From NCBI GenBank assembly GCA_964446285.1, contig CAYUNT010000054.1:1-23496 (forward strand): DNA of 23,496 nucleotides, in the 5' to 3' direction. Numbering within the stretch: position 1 is the stretch's first letter; each line of letters begins with the position of its first letter. A model generated the notes under the pieces. That model saw only the letters and a program-made list of their open reading frames with translations. It was not told the origin of the DNA and searched no databases. This stretch comes from CAYUNT01 sp964446285 (GTDB lineage: Bacteria > Sumerlaeota > Sumerlaeia > SLMS01 > CAYUNT01). Of the stretch, positions 8,282 through 16,898 are shown piece after piece. Both the position numbers and the translations under genes were made by a program.

Positions 8282-9328
8282 ATGTTCACCGTAGCCGTTC
8301 TCGGAGCCTCAGGAGCAGTCGGACGGGAAATGCTCAATGTTCTGGAGCGCCATGAATTTCCCATCAAAGAAATCCGATTTCTGGCCTCTTCGCGCAGCGC
8401 GGGGAAAAAATTGCTCTTCCGCGGCCAACTGCACGAGGTGAAGGAAGTGGCCCCCGAGCATTTCGAAGGCGCGCAGATCGGGCTTTTCAGTCCGGGCGCG
8501 AGTGTCTCGAAAAAATGGGCGCCCGTCGCCGCGGAAAAAGGCTGCATGGTGATCGACAACACGAGCGCGTTCCGCATGGATGCAGACATTCCGCTCGTCG
8601 TGCCCGAGGTGAACCCGCAGGCGCTTTCTTCGATTCCGCGGCGGATCATCTCGAATCCGAACTGTTCCACGATCCAGATGGTCGTGGCGCTTAAACCGCT
8701 GCACGACGCGGCCAAACTCCGCCGCATCGTTGTTGCGACCTATCAATCGACTTCGGGCAAGGGCCAGCTTGCGATGGAGCAACTGACCCAGGAATCGTAT
8801 GCCCTGCTTCACGGCGACGACGAAGCGCCGATCATCCCCTCGACGGTGAATGGCCTTCCCGCGCCCTTCCCGCATCAGATTGCGTTCAATTGCCTGCCTC
8901 ACATCGATTCCTTCCTCGATAACGGCTACACGAAGGAAGAGATGAAGATGGTGAACGAGACTCGCAAAATTATGTGCGACGACTCGATTCGCGTTACGGC
9001 CACCACGGTGCGCGTGCCGGTGTATCGCGGCCACAGCGAGGCTGTGAACGCCGAATTCCACAAGAAATTGACCGCCGCGCAGGCGCGCGAATTGCTCGCC
9101 AAGGCGCCGGGTGTCGTCGTGATCGACGATCCGAAAAACAACGCCTATCCGCTTGCGATTTACGCCGAGGACAAAGAGCCGGTGTTCGTCGGACGCATTC
9201 GCGAGGACATTTCGTGCGAGAATGCCCTCGACTTATGGGTTGTTGCGGACAATCTGCTAAAGGGTGCGGCGCTCAACGCCGTGCAAATAGCCGAAGTCCT
9301 GGTGCAAAAGGGAATCGTGCGGGCCTGA
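8282..9328 (+). CDS. asd: Aspartate-semialdehyde dehydrogenase
   Basis: This enzyme reduces L-aspartyl-4-phosphate with NADPH to aspartate semialdehyde, the branch point to lysine/diaminopimelate, threonine and methionine. The 348-residue protein starts with a Rossmann motif, VLGASGAVG (residues 6-14). The active-site cysteine is C128 in SNPNCSTIQ, and the catalytic histidine is H251 in YRGHSEAV. A TYQSTSGKG segment follows the cysteine helix as in the family. The length matches typical bacterial enzymes, and the start has AAGGAG nine bases upstream. Neighbouring genes are unrelated biosynthetically, so it may be transcribed alone or with cdd, which begins 79 bases later. No dedicated lysine or threonine genes are visible nearby. 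Confidence 0.97.
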   Translation: MFTVAVLGASGAVGREMLNVLERHEFPIKEIRFLASSRSAGKKLLFRGQLHEVKEVAPEHFEGAQIGLFSPGASVSKKWAPVAAEKGCMVIDNTSAFRMDADIPLVVPEVNPQALSSIPRRIISNPNCSTIQMVVALKPLHDAAKLRRIVVATYQSTSGKGQLAMEQLTQESYALLHGDDEAPIIPSTVNGLPAPFPHQIAFNCLPHIDSFLDNGYTKEEMKMVNETRKIMCDDSIRVTATTVRVPVYRGHSEAVNAEFHKKLTAAQARELLAKAPGVVVIDDPKNNAYPLAIYAEDKEPVFVGRIREDISCENALDLWVVADNLLKGAALNAVQIAEVLVQKGIVRA

Positions 9329-9407
9329 GCGGCGAAGCAGAGGCCCCCAACGGCGTCGGCGAGAATGTAAGGCGGATTCCCGTGGCACTAGAAAGCGGGG
9401 TTCGCTT

Positions 9408-9818
9408 GTGGATTCTGACAGCAAAATCGATCTGGCGATTGCAGCCGCGCGAGAGGCGCGCGGGCGGGCCTATGCTCCGTATTCCAAATTCCGCGTCGGG
9501 GCGGCGATACTCGACGATCGCGGCGACATTTTTGAAGTGTGCAACTTCGAAAACGCTTCATATGGCCTGACGATGTGCGCCGAACGCGTGGCAATAGGGC
9601 GCTTGGTGGCGTCGGGGGGCGGCAAGCCGCTTGTGTGCGTGATTATGGGGCCGGACGACGATCCGTTGTATCCGTGCGGGGCGTGCCGCCAGGTGCTCGC
9701 GGAATTCAATCCGGATATGAAGATTGTCTGTGTGGGCGAATCGGGAAGGCGCAAGGTCTGCAGGCTGGGCGAGCTTCTTCCTGAAATGTTTGTATTGCGC
9801 GCACCGGAAAATAAGTGA
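9408..9818 (+). CDS. cdd: Cytidine deaminase
   Basis: This is a 136-residue enzyme of the small tetrameric cytidine deaminase type, which hydrolyses cytidine or deoxycytidine to uridine forms in pyrimidine salvage. The zinc site is clear: C57-A58-E59 supplies one cysteine ligand and the proton-shuttling glutamate, and PCGAC (89-93) supplies C90 and C93. The substrate-binding segments YAPYSKFRVGAA (22-33) and NFENASYG (46-53) are also present. The start is a GTG at 9408 with only a weak purine-rich site upstream; no better in-frame start is evident. It lies 79 bases after asd and 79 bases before the secreted EF-hand protein. Confidence 0.96.
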   Translation: MDSDSKIDLAIAAAREARGRAYAPYSKFRVGAAILDDRGDIFEVCNFENASYGLTMCAERVAIGRLVASGGGKPLVCVIMGPDDDPLYPCGACRQVLAEFNPDMKIVCVGESGRRKVCRLGELLPEMFVLRAPENK

Positions 9819-9897
9819 GCGAGCGCCGCGTAGATTCGTCCCAATCGGCCAATAGGAACGATCTGCCAGCCGCCTCAGAAAAAGGGGATTGAAGGTC

Positions 9898-11895
9898 ATG
9901 CGAAATAACCGGCTTCATCGTGCCATTCACCCCAAGGCGACGATGTCCCGCCTCCCAAAATCCATTGGGCTTGGGCCGCGATTCCTTGCGATTGCCGCTA
10001 TTTTGTTGGGGTTGCTTGGATTCTGGCCTTTGGCTGCGTCGGCCATCATCACGATTCAATCGCCCGTAATCGCCGGGCCGAATGTCACAACGCCTTACGA
10101 AGAACTCGCCGTGGCGGTTGGCCCTTTTGGCAGCACAATCGCCGGACGGCTGGCCTATGCGTATGTGGCCGTCACCGGCGGAAAATCCCGCATCTACGTC
10201 ACGTATGAAACCGCCGCCGGATCGAGCGTATTCGCCACGCCGGTCAAGGTCTCGAACGGCCTCGGCGACGACCGCGCGCCCTCCGTTGCGCTGAGCGCCG
10301 CGGGAGGAATTTACGTAACCTGGTCGGGTGTGGATTCCGCCGGAGTGAAGCAGATTTTCTATGCCCGCCTGGATGCAAACCTCGCCATCACACGCGGTCC
10401 CATCCAATTGACCAAAGGTTATCAGATCGACAGCGATCAGCCGCGCATTGCCGTTGTGGCCGCCGGAAGCCGCCATTTTCCTTACATCGCGTATCGCGGC
10501 CCGAACCCCACCTATCAATACAGCAATCCCCTCAATATCTACCTCCTCAAGCCCGATCTGAATGGCAATCTCCTTCCGCCTGAACAATACACGGTTAACC
10601 TGGAAAGTTACCGCAATCTGAGCGACCCAAGCGGCGCAAGCCCCTCCAACCAATCCGAGCAGTATCCCGACATCGCGCTCATTCCCGAAACCGGCGTTTC
10701 AGGGCAATCATTTGGCGTGCGCGGCGCTGTCGTTTGGGAAGACGCTGATAATCAGCAAATAAAATGTTCGTGGATCATTTCGACCTCAGTCGCGCCCGGT
10801 TCCGGCCCGCCTCCCATCGGGCATTCGGACCCGCAGGTGGTTATTCCATCGGCAAATCAGACGACCGTCGGAGGCGCGCGCCCGTCGTTCGACATCCAGC
10901 CCATGCCCGTGGCATTCACGGATGCGTTTGTTGGGCACCTCGCCTTTGTTAATCCGGCCAGCCAGGAAGTGTATTACGCGCAATTCAGCCCGTATTTGAA
11001 CAATGCCACCATTCGCGCGCAATCGCTCGGGCTGGGCCAGTCGCTTTATTCGGGGCGTCCCAGCATCGTGGTCGATCCCGGAAACGCCAATGGGTCCACA
11101 TCGCTTGCCTCCGTGCGGCGCGTTCACATTGGGATTTTCCAGGGAGCGAGTGCGCGCATTTATCTGACGCGCAATAATGGATACATTTACGAGGGATTTG
11201 GCTTCACGACGCTCGGAACCTCTATCAACCATCCCTGGGTGGACATCAAGTTCACAGACAGCGGCACAGTGCGGGCCTCCGCTGGATCGCTCAGCGCGGA
11301 CGGTCCCAAATTCATTGCTCTGACCAAGGAAAAATCGAGCGACGAGACCTCATACCGGCTGCGTGTGGGATATTTTCTCAATTCCATTTCAAGACTGGAT
11401 TACGTGCTTGCGAGCGAATCGGGACTGGCCGCGCCTTCTCCGACGCCGACGATCAGCCCCACGCCGAGTCCATCGCCTTCACCTTCGCCAAGCCCCACTC
11501 GTTCGCCAACTCCTACGCCGACGCCATCTCCGTCCCCCTCGCCGACGCGCTCGCCAACCCCGTCGCCGTCGCCGAGTCTGACTGCCTCCTGGACTCCGAC
11601 GCCGTCGCCAAGTCCATCGCCCTCGAAGACGCGCACGCCGACTCCCACGCCCTCGCACACGCCGACGCCTTCGCCCACGCGCACTCCCACGCCGACTCCG
11701 AGTCCATCGCCGCTTCCGAGCGCGACGCCCAGCCCCTTGCCGACGCCTTCTCCAACTCCCACAACGGTTTTCCCGGCAGAACTCATTCGGGGATTGCTGG
11801 GGGCCGGGCCTCTCGATCCCGCGCGCCAGCCCGATGTGAACAGCGACGGCGTCACCGACATTGCGGACCTGATCGAACTGCTCAACGCCAAATAG
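9898..11895 (+). CDS. Secreted protein with Pro/Thr/Ser-rich linker and C-terminal EF-hand (dockerin-like)
   Basis: The 665-residue product starts with a long signal peptide whose hydrophobic core is about residues 32-48. The body (about 50-510) is beta-rich with repeated exported-protein-type segments such as YVTWSGVDSAG; I do not recognise a named family, though repetitive beta-propeller-like folds are plausible. Residues about 513-622 form a low-complexity linker of SP, TP and PT repeats. The last 25 residues contain one canonical calcium-binding loop, D646-x-N648-x-D650-G-x-x-D654-x-x-D657, followed by IELLN, as in one half of a dockerin repeat. The ATG at 9898 has GGGG ten bases upstream; an alternative ATG at 9943 would give a shorter signal peptide. 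Function is unknown; extracellular sensing or binding is inferred. Confidence 0.85.
   Translation: MRNNRLHRAIHPKATMSRLPKSIGLGPRFLAIAAILLGLLGFWPLAASAIITIQSPVIAGPNVTTPYEELAVAVGPFGSTIAGRLAYAYVAVTGGKSRIYVTYETAAGSSVFATPVKVSNGLGDDRAPSVALSAAGGIYVTWSGVDSAGVKQIFYARLDANLAITRGPIQLTKGYQIDSDQPRIAVVAAGSRHFPYIAYRGPNPTYQYSNPLNIYLLKPDLNGNLLPPEQYTVNLESYRNLSDPSGASPSNQSEQYPDIALIPETGVSGQSFGVRGAVVWEDADNQQIKCSWIISTSVAPGSGPPPIGHSDPQVVIPSANQTTVGGARPSFDIQPMPVAFTDAFVGHLAFVNPASQEVYYAQFSPYLNNATIRAQSLGLGQSLYSGRPSIVVDPGNANGSTSLASVRRVHIGIFQGASARIYLTRNNGYIYEGFGFTTLGTSINHPWVDIKFTDSGTVRASAGSLSADGPKFIALTKEKSSDETSYRLRVGYFLNSISRLDYVLASESGLAAPSPTPTISPTPSPSPSPSPSPTRSPTPTPTPSPSPSPTRSPTPSPSPSLTASWTPTPSPSPSPSKTRTPTPTPSHTPTPSPTRTPTPTPSPSPLPSATPSPLPTPSPTPTTVFPAELIRGLLGAGPLDPARQPDVNSDGVTDIADLIELLNAK
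11434..11765 (+). repeat. Low-complexity Pro/Ser/Thr-coding repeat
   Basis: About 330 bases inside the secreted-protein gene consist of variants of CCGACGCC, CCGTCGCC and CCATCGCC encoding SP/TP dipeptides. The DNA copies are degenerate while the peptide pattern is strict, which points to selection at the protein level. The opposite strand stays open across it and reads Val/Gly/Glu repeats, which are a shadow. Confidence 0.85.
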
Positions 11896-12388
11896 TCAGC
11901 CGGAAGAGGAATTTTTACCGCAAAAGCGCAAAAAGGCGCGAAATGCATAGATTTGTCTGCATGGCCCGATTCACCTTTTATCAATTCCCCAAGATGCTGT
12001 GCCATATTGTTCTGGCCTGTGAAAAGGGGTGCAGGCAAATGGGATCAGAATCATCAACCTGCTCAAAGCAGGCTAAAATCCGAACGTGGAAAATCTTGGC
12101 GTTCGGAGGATAGGCACGTGCGGTTTCGGGAATCGCTCTTGCGGTGGGGGAGCGGGACAGTCATGCTCTGCGTCGCGCGAAATCGGCCTCACAAATACGC
12201 GAGGCCGCGATGTGTATTTAACCAAATGCATATCTTATGTGTATTTCGTGCAGATTTCGCGCGTATTTCGTAAGTATTTCGCGCCGTTGCCTGCTTTCTC
12301 CTTGCCTGCCTGGGCGGGCATTTCCGTGATGATGATTTCTGTGATTCCGCGTCATTTTTCTTCTTGTTTCTGAGGTGTTTCTTTTCCC
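11896..12388. other. Intergenic region before mfd
   Basis: This 493-bp stretch has no convincing gene. It contains small hairpins (CCTGCT/AGCAGG at 12058-12072, CGGCCTC/GAGGCCG at 12184-12207 and a 7-bp stem at 12303-12320) and the 11-bp repeat at 12241-12284. None of the hairpins is followed by a T-run, so none is called a terminator. TGAGGTG at 12371-12377 is the likely mfd ribosome-binding site. Confidence 0.55.
12241..12284. repeat. Four tandem 11-bp units, AT-phased
   Basis: The sequence reads as GTATTTCGTGC, AGATTTCGCGC, GTATTTCGTAA and GTATTTCGCGC in direct succession. The ATTTCG core recurs exactly every 11 bases, close to one DNA turn. It ends about 105 bases upstream of the mfd start. 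It could be intrinsically bent DNA or clustered protein sites, or simply a decayed microsatellite. Confidence 0.6.
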
Positions 12389-15300
12389 ATGCCCCCTCTC
12401 TTGCTCCGTGATTTCCTGCTCCAACCGCTGCTCGATCACTCGAAGGCGTTTGCGCGCCTGTGCGAATCCATTCAGTCCGGCGCGCGATGGATTGGCGTGC
12501 AGAATCTTCAGGGTTCCGCCACGGCCTACGCGCTGGCGGGGCTGCGGCGGCGATTCCCCGCGCGCCCGATTCTCGTCGTCACGCCTAATCTGGAACAGGC
12601 GGAGCAGACTTACGACGACCTGTTGTTTTTCCGCGTGCCGGAGGTGTTTCACTTTCCGAAATGGGAAACGCTTCCTTACGATGAGGAAGAGCCGCATCTG
12701 GAAATTCTGGCGAAGCACCTCGATGTGTTTTCCGCGCTCGGGGCGCTGCGGCGCGCGGGGGCGGACAAGGCCGATGCTTCAGAGCGGGCAAAAAACTCCA
12801 TGCCCGCGCCGGTCATTGTCACATCCATCGACGCGCTTCTCCACAAGGTTCTTCCGCTGGGCGAAATCGAACGGCGCACGATGCGGCTCGAATGGGGCGC
12901 GCGCATCCCGCTCGAACGCTTGGCCGGGCGGCTTGCGGATGCCGGTTACGAACGCCAATCCGTCGTCGAGAGCCGCGGCGAATTCTCGGTGCGAGGCGGG
13001 ATTGTGGATGTGTATCCGCCCAACGCGGATGCGCCGCTGCGCATTGACTTTTTTGGCGAGGAGATCGAGTCGATCCGCGAATTCGACGCCTCGACACAAC
13101 GTTCGACCACCGACCTGGGTGCGGATGCTGCCATCGAAATCCCGCCCGCCAAACTCCGCGAGGGGATGTTCGACCTTCTTGCCTCGGGGCGCGAACTCTG
13201 CACGCTTCTCGACGCCCTGCCGCGCGAGACGCTGATCTTTCTCGATTCTCGCGAGCGTTTCGAGGCGCACGCCGGGCATTTTGCCGCCGCTGCGCAGCGC
13301 CAGTTCACCGAGGTAATGAACGAGCGCGCCGAATTGCCGCGGCCCGAGCGCCTGGTGCTTCCGATCAACGACCTCGCCGACGCCATCGAGGAGTTTCAGG
13401 TTCTTTCGCATTCGCTGCTGCCGCCCGATCCGGACCGCCCGAAAATCCCGCGATTCTCTTTTGATACGGGCGGATTTGGCGGCATTCCGACGGGACTTGA
13501 TGCCTATCTCCCGATGATGCGCAAGCAGCAGGCAGAAGATTTTCAGGTGGTCGTCGTCTGCGACAACGAAGGCCAGGTGCAGCGTTTTGACGAGGTTTTG
13601 CGCGAACAGGCCCTTAGCGCGGTCTCTGTTTTTCCGGCCGATGAGGCGAAGGCCGCCTTTGAGCCTCGCCCGGCAGCGGAAGGCTATCGCGATATAATCC
13701 TCGCCACCGGCCTATTACATGCTGGTTTCTTTATCCCTGAAATTCGCGTCTCGTTTGTAACGGACCGCGAGGTGTTCGGCCGCTACAAACGCCGCCATAC
13801 CTACCGGCGCCTTTACAAAGGCGCGCCCATCGCCGCCGCCGGAGACATACAGCGCGGCGATTATGTTGTTCACACCGAGAAAGGCATCGGGCGGTTCATC
13901 GGCATGAGGCGCCAGGAAATCGACGGCCGCCCGGTGGATTTGCTGGAAATTGAATATGCCGAAGGGAACAAACTCCTCGTTCCTGTCGAAAACATCCGCC
14001 TGGTGCAAAAATACTCTGGCACGGAATCCGCGCCGCCCGCGCTCGACCGCCTTGGATCGGGAAAATGGCTGCGCCGGCGTCATAAAGCGAGCGAAGACAT
14101 CGAGAAAATGGCGAAGGAGTTGCTCGAGCTTTACGCGCGCCGCGAAGTTGCCGAGCGGGTCGCCTTCGGTCCGGACAAAGCCGCCCAGGCCGAATTCGAG
14201 GCGTCGTTCCTCTACCGCGAAACGCCCGATCAGCTGGCGGCGATCCAGCAAGTTAAGAGCGACATGGAACGCGACCGTCCCATGGACCGCCTTGTTTGCG
14301 GCGACGTCGGCTATGGCAAAACCGAGGTGGCCATTCGCGCGATTTTCAAGTGCGTGACGGAAGGGCGGCAGGCGGCGATTCTTGTTCCGACAACGATTCT
14401 CGCCCTCCAGCACTACAACACATTTGTCGAGCGGTTCGCCGAGTATCCCGTGCGCGTCGAAATGCTTTCGCGCTTCAAATCCGCCAAGGAACAAAAGGAA
14501 ATCGTCAAGGGCCTGGGCGACGGCTCTGTGCATGTGGTTGTAGGCACGCACCGCCTGCTTTCGAAAGACATCGTGTTCACCGATCTCGGCTTGGTTGTGA
14601 TCGACGAAGAGCAGCGTTTTGGCGTCAAACACAAGGAACGCCTGAAGGAATTGCGCACAAGCGTGGACATTCTCACGCTCACGGCGACGCCCATCCCGCG
14701 CACGCTGCACATGGCGCTGTCGGGGTTGCGCGATCTTTCCGTCATCAACACGCCGCCGCCCGATCGCTACCCGATCAAGACGCGCATCATCCACTTCGAG
14801 AAAGAGCAAATCGCCGAAGCGCTCCTGCGCGAACTCAACCGCGGCGGGCAGGTGTATTTCGTCCACAACCGCATCCACAACATTCACGAAATCCTAGAGC
14901 AGATAAGGAAAATCGTCCCGCACGCGCGCATCGCCGTCGCGCACGGCCAACTGAGCGAAGACGAGCTCGAAGACATCATGCTGGATTTTATCGACCGCAA
15001 ATACGACATCCTTCTCTCGACGACGATCATTGAAAACGGCCTGGATATTCAGAATTGCAATACAATCATCATCAATCGCGCGGATGCGTTCGGGCTGGCG
15101 CAGCTTTATCAATTGCGCGGGCGCGTCGGGCGCGAAAACCGCCGCGCCTACGCATATTTGATCGTTCCGAAAGGGCAGATGATTACTGAGCAGGCCGTCA
15201 AACGCCTCCAGGCCATCGAGGAATTCACTGAACTTGGCTCGGGATTCAACATCGCGTTGCGCGACATGGAAATCCGCGGCGTGGGCAATCTGCTCGGCAC

Positions 15301-15874
15301 CAAGCAGCACGGAACGATCGACCAAATCGGATTCGAACTCTATTGCGAGATGCTTGAGGATACTGTGCGAAGTCTGCGCGGCGAAGAGGTGGTGCGGCTG
15401 GCCGACGTGGAAATCCGATGGCGCATCGAGGCCACTCTGCCGCACGACTACATCCCGGTCGAAAGCCAGCGCATCGCGTTCTACAAGCGGATCGCCGCCG
15501 CGCAAAGCATCGAGACGCTTGATGACATCGGCGCGGAACTCGAAGACCGCTATGGGGCGCGTCCGATGACGGTTGAAAATCTGTTGCAAATTGCGCGGTT
15601 GCGCGTGACGGCGGCGCGGCTGGGGCTTCATGCCGTGGCAGCTTCGGCATCGGGCATTGTGCGCCTGACTCCGGCTCCGGGCGCCGCGCCAGCCGCGGAA
15701 TTGGCCGCGCTCCTGCGCGACGCCGCCCAATCCGCCGAAGTTCGCGAATGCAATTCCGTGCGCGCCGATGGCCCGGATGTTTTGGTGAGTTTGGCTCCCA
15801 CTTCCGCCTCTGCTCCTTCCTCCGAACCCGCGCGTCTTGTGAACCTTCTGCGCCTTCTGCGGGCGCTGGACTGA
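12389..15874 (+). CDS. mfd: Transcription-repair coupling factor Mfd
   Basis: This ATP-dependent translocase displaces RNA polymerase stalled at DNA lesions and recruits UvrA, linking transcription to nucleotide excision repair. The 1161-residue length is close to the usual size of about 1150. Domains in order: a UvrB-like N-terminal part (about 1-350); the CarD-like RNA-polymerase-interacting domain around GDYVVHTEKGIGRF (about 490-560); an SF2 translocase with Walker A GDVGYGKT (638-645, K644), DEEQ (739-742) and TATPIPRT; the second RecA lobe with QLRGRVGR; the RecG-like segment LRDMEIRGVGNLLG (about 957-970); and a C-terminal TRCF domain. All translocase motifs are intact. The ATG at 12389 follows TGAGGTG at a spacing of 11 bases. 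A LysE-type exporter gene begins 99 bases downstream. Confidence 0.97.
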   Translation: MPPLLLRDFLLQPLLDHSKAFARLCESIQSGARWIGVQNLQGSATAYALAGLRRRFPARPILVVTPNLEQAEQTYDDLLFFRVPEVFHFPKWETLPYDEEEPHLEILAKHLDVFSALGALRRAGADKADASERAKNSMPAPVIVTSIDALLHKVLPLGEIERRTMRLEWGARIPLERLAGRLADAGYERQSVVESRGEFSVRGGIVDVYPPNADAPLRIDFFGEEIESIREFDASTQRSTTDLGADAAIEIPPAKLREGMFDLLASGRELCTLLDALPRETLIFLDSRERFEAHAGHFAAAAQRQFTEVMNERAELPRPERLVLPINDLADAIEEFQVLSHSLLPPDPDRPKIPRFSFDTGGFGGIPTGLDAYLPMMRKQQAEDFQVVVVCDNEGQVQRFDEVLREQALSAVSVFPADEAKAAFEPRPAAEGYRDIILATGLLHAGFFIPEIRVSFVTDREVFGRYKRRHTYRRLYKGAPIAAAGDIQRGDYVVHTEKGIGRFIGMRRQEIDGRPVDLLEIEYAEGNKLLVPVENIRLVQKYSGTESAPPALDRLGSGKWLRRRHKASEDIEKMAKELLELYARREVAERVAFGPDKAAQAEFEASFLYRETPDQLAAIQQVKSDMERDRPMDRLVCGDVGYGKTEVAIRAIFKCVTEGRQAAILVPTTILALQHYNTFVERFAEYPVRVEMLSRFKSAKEQKEIVKGLGDGSVHVVVGTHRLLSKDIVFTDLGLVVIDEEQRFGVKHKERLKELRTSVDILTLTATPIPRTLHMALSGLRDLSVINTPPPDRYPIKTRIIHFEKEQIAEALLRELNRGGQVYFVHNRIHNIHEILEQIRKIVPHARIAVAHGQLSEDELEDIMLDFIDRKYDILLSTTIIENGLDIQNCNTIIINRADAFGLAQLYQLRGRVGRENRRAYAYLIVPKGQMITEQAVKRLQAIEEFTELGSGFNIALRDMEIRGVGNLLGTKQHGTIDQIGFELYCEMLEDTVRSLRGEEVVRLADVEIRWRIEATLPHDYIPVESQRIAFYKRIAAAQSIETLDDIGAELEDRYGARPMTVENLLQIARLRVTAARLGLHAVAASASGIVRLTPAPGAAPAAELAALLRDAAQSAEVRECNSVRADGPDVLVSLAPTSASAPSSEPARLVNLLRLLRALD

Positions 15875-15973
15875 GCGAATATATATGGAAATAATTATGC
15901 ATACGCAGGGGCCAATGGCGTCACGAGTCCCTTCTCGCATTGTGATTTCTTCCTCCGGCATAGGTTTCCTGCA

Positions 15974-16759
15974 ATGAACTCATCCCTTCTCCTGCTTCTT
16001 CAAAAAGCCTACGCGACGGGCTGGCTGGTGGCCGCGCCGATCGGGCCGGTGAATCTCGAAATCATTCGACGCTCGCTGCGCTATCGGCTCCTTGCCGGAT
16101 TTCTCGTCGGGTGCGGGGCGTGTTGTGTGGACGCCACATATTTGTTTCTGTTTTCCGCCGGGATGGTCGAGATATTGCGCCTGCCTTTCGTGCGGGCGCT
16201 TGCGTTTTTGCTTGGGGGCGGATTTCTGGCGTGGCTTGGAATTCTAGCGCTGCTCGACGCGCGCAAATTCGCCCGCCAAATTCCGAATTCAAAGTCCGTA
16301 GATCGAGGGCAGATTGCTCGCACTCCTCTGCCTCAGACAGCGGGTGCGAATCCCGAAAAGGCGCCGAAAAATCCAAAGGAATCCGATGCGCGCGAAAATC
16401 CGGAAGGCCGGGCCGGCGGGGCGCCTGCCCAAACTCGCTCTCCGCTTCTTAAGTGCTACCTGGTGGGAATCGGCATGACAGCCACCAACCCAATGACCAT
16501 TGCCTTTTGGTCCGCGCTATCGCTCGGGTTCGCGAATCTCAACCTGGGGCATCGTCTGGCAGCAAGCGCGTCCGTGCTGGCTGGGGCGATGTCGTGGATT
16601 TTGCTCCTGATGACGATGCTTGCCTTCGTGCGGCGCTGGGTCGGGCCGCGTCTGTTTGCTATTGTCAATCTGGCGGGCGGCGCCGTGGTTTTATACTTTG
16701 GGATGCGGTTTTTGTGGCAGGGGAGCGGGTTGGAAGTTTGGCTTTCCTCGCGCCTTTGA
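15974..16759 (+). CDS. LysE-family amino-acid exporter with enlarged central loop
   Basis: This is a 261-residue inner-membrane protein of the LysE/RhtB superfamily, which exports amino acids or related small molecules by proton exchange. It shows the N-terminal signature AAPIGPVN (20-27), followed by a basic IIRRSLRYR and several membrane helices, and the second-half motif TATNPMTIAFW (168-178). Residues about 95-155 form a hydrophilic, Pro/Glu/Lys/Arg-rich loop between the third and fourth helices, longer than usual for the family. The ATG at 15974 has only a weak upstream site (TAGG, ten bases away). The 99-bp gap after mfd includes an AT-rich stretch that might hold a promoter. Substrate is unknown; its closeness to mfd does not indicate a repair role. 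Confidence 0.88.
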   Translation: MNSSLLLLLQKAYATGWLVAAPIGPVNLEIIRRSLRYRLLAGFLVGCGACCVDATYLFLFSAGMVEILRLPFVRALAFLLGGGFLAWLGILALLDARKFARQIPNSKSVDRGQIARTPLPQTAGANPEKAPKNPKESDARENPEGRAGGAPAQTRSPLLKCYLVGIGMTATNPMTIAFWSALSLGFANLNLGHRLAASASVLAGAMSWILLLMTMLAFVRRWVGPRLFAIVNLAGGAVVLYFGMRFLWQGSGLEVWLSSRL

Positions 16760-16815
16760 GCGCTGTGCACAGAAAATTTCGCAACAAAAAGTCCCATTCA
16801 ACGTTAATACCGCAT

Positions 16816-16833
16816 GAAACGCCGCCGCGTTTC
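16816..16833. other. 7-bp hairpin downstream of the LysE-family gene
   Basis: GAAACGC (16816-16822) and GCGTTTC (16827-16833) pair perfectly around a four-base loop. The DNA after it is moderately T-rich but has no continuous T-run. It could be a weak terminator for the exporter gene or a chance structure. Confidence 0.3.
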
Positions 16834-16851
16834 GCAATTTGGGTTTGGTTT

Positions 16852-16896
16852 CAATGACGAAAAGGACCCAAGGGACATAAAGGACGAAAGGGGCCG
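16852..16896 (+). repeat. 9-bp tandem repeat carrying several Shine-Dalgarno-like cores
   Basis: Units AAAGGACCC, AAGGGACAT, AAAGGACGA and AAGGGGCCG follow each other at 16861-16896, and a weaker unit precedes them at 16852-16860. GGAC recurs at 16864, 16873 and 16882. The last unit supplies the ribosome-binding site (AAAGGGG, five bases before the ATG at 16899). Gain or loss of a unit would leave the site intact but change the leader. Confidence 0.6.
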
Positions 16897-16898
16897 GC

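Noticed and set aside
7174..8727. 517-codon minus-strand frame across pckG and asd
   Set aside because: It runs antisense through two unmistakable enzyme genes and shows no family motifs; GC-rich codon bias keeps it open.
9321..9346. GGGCCT/AGGCCC stem after asd as a terminator
   Set aside because: The six-base stem has a 14-base loop and no T-run follows.
11400..12038. Long minus-strand frame opposite the Pro-rich linker
   Set aside because: Its product is mostly Val/Gly/Glu repeats, the direct mirror of SP/TP codons. The plus-strand gene has a signal peptide and an EF-hand that explain the region.
12184..12207. CGGCCTC/GAGGCCG hairpin as a terminator upstream of mfd
   Set aside because: The 7-bp stem has a ten-base loop and is followed by CGATGTG rather than a T-run; it may form in RNA but does not look like an intrinsic terminator.
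11953..12273. 106-codon plus-strand frame between the secreted protein and mfd
   Set aside because: It crosses hairpins and the 11-bp repeat, has no ribosome-binding site and no recognisable content.
13715..14887. 390-codon minus-strand frame inside mfd
   Set aside because: It is antisense to intact Mfd motifs and has the composition expected of a shadow frame.
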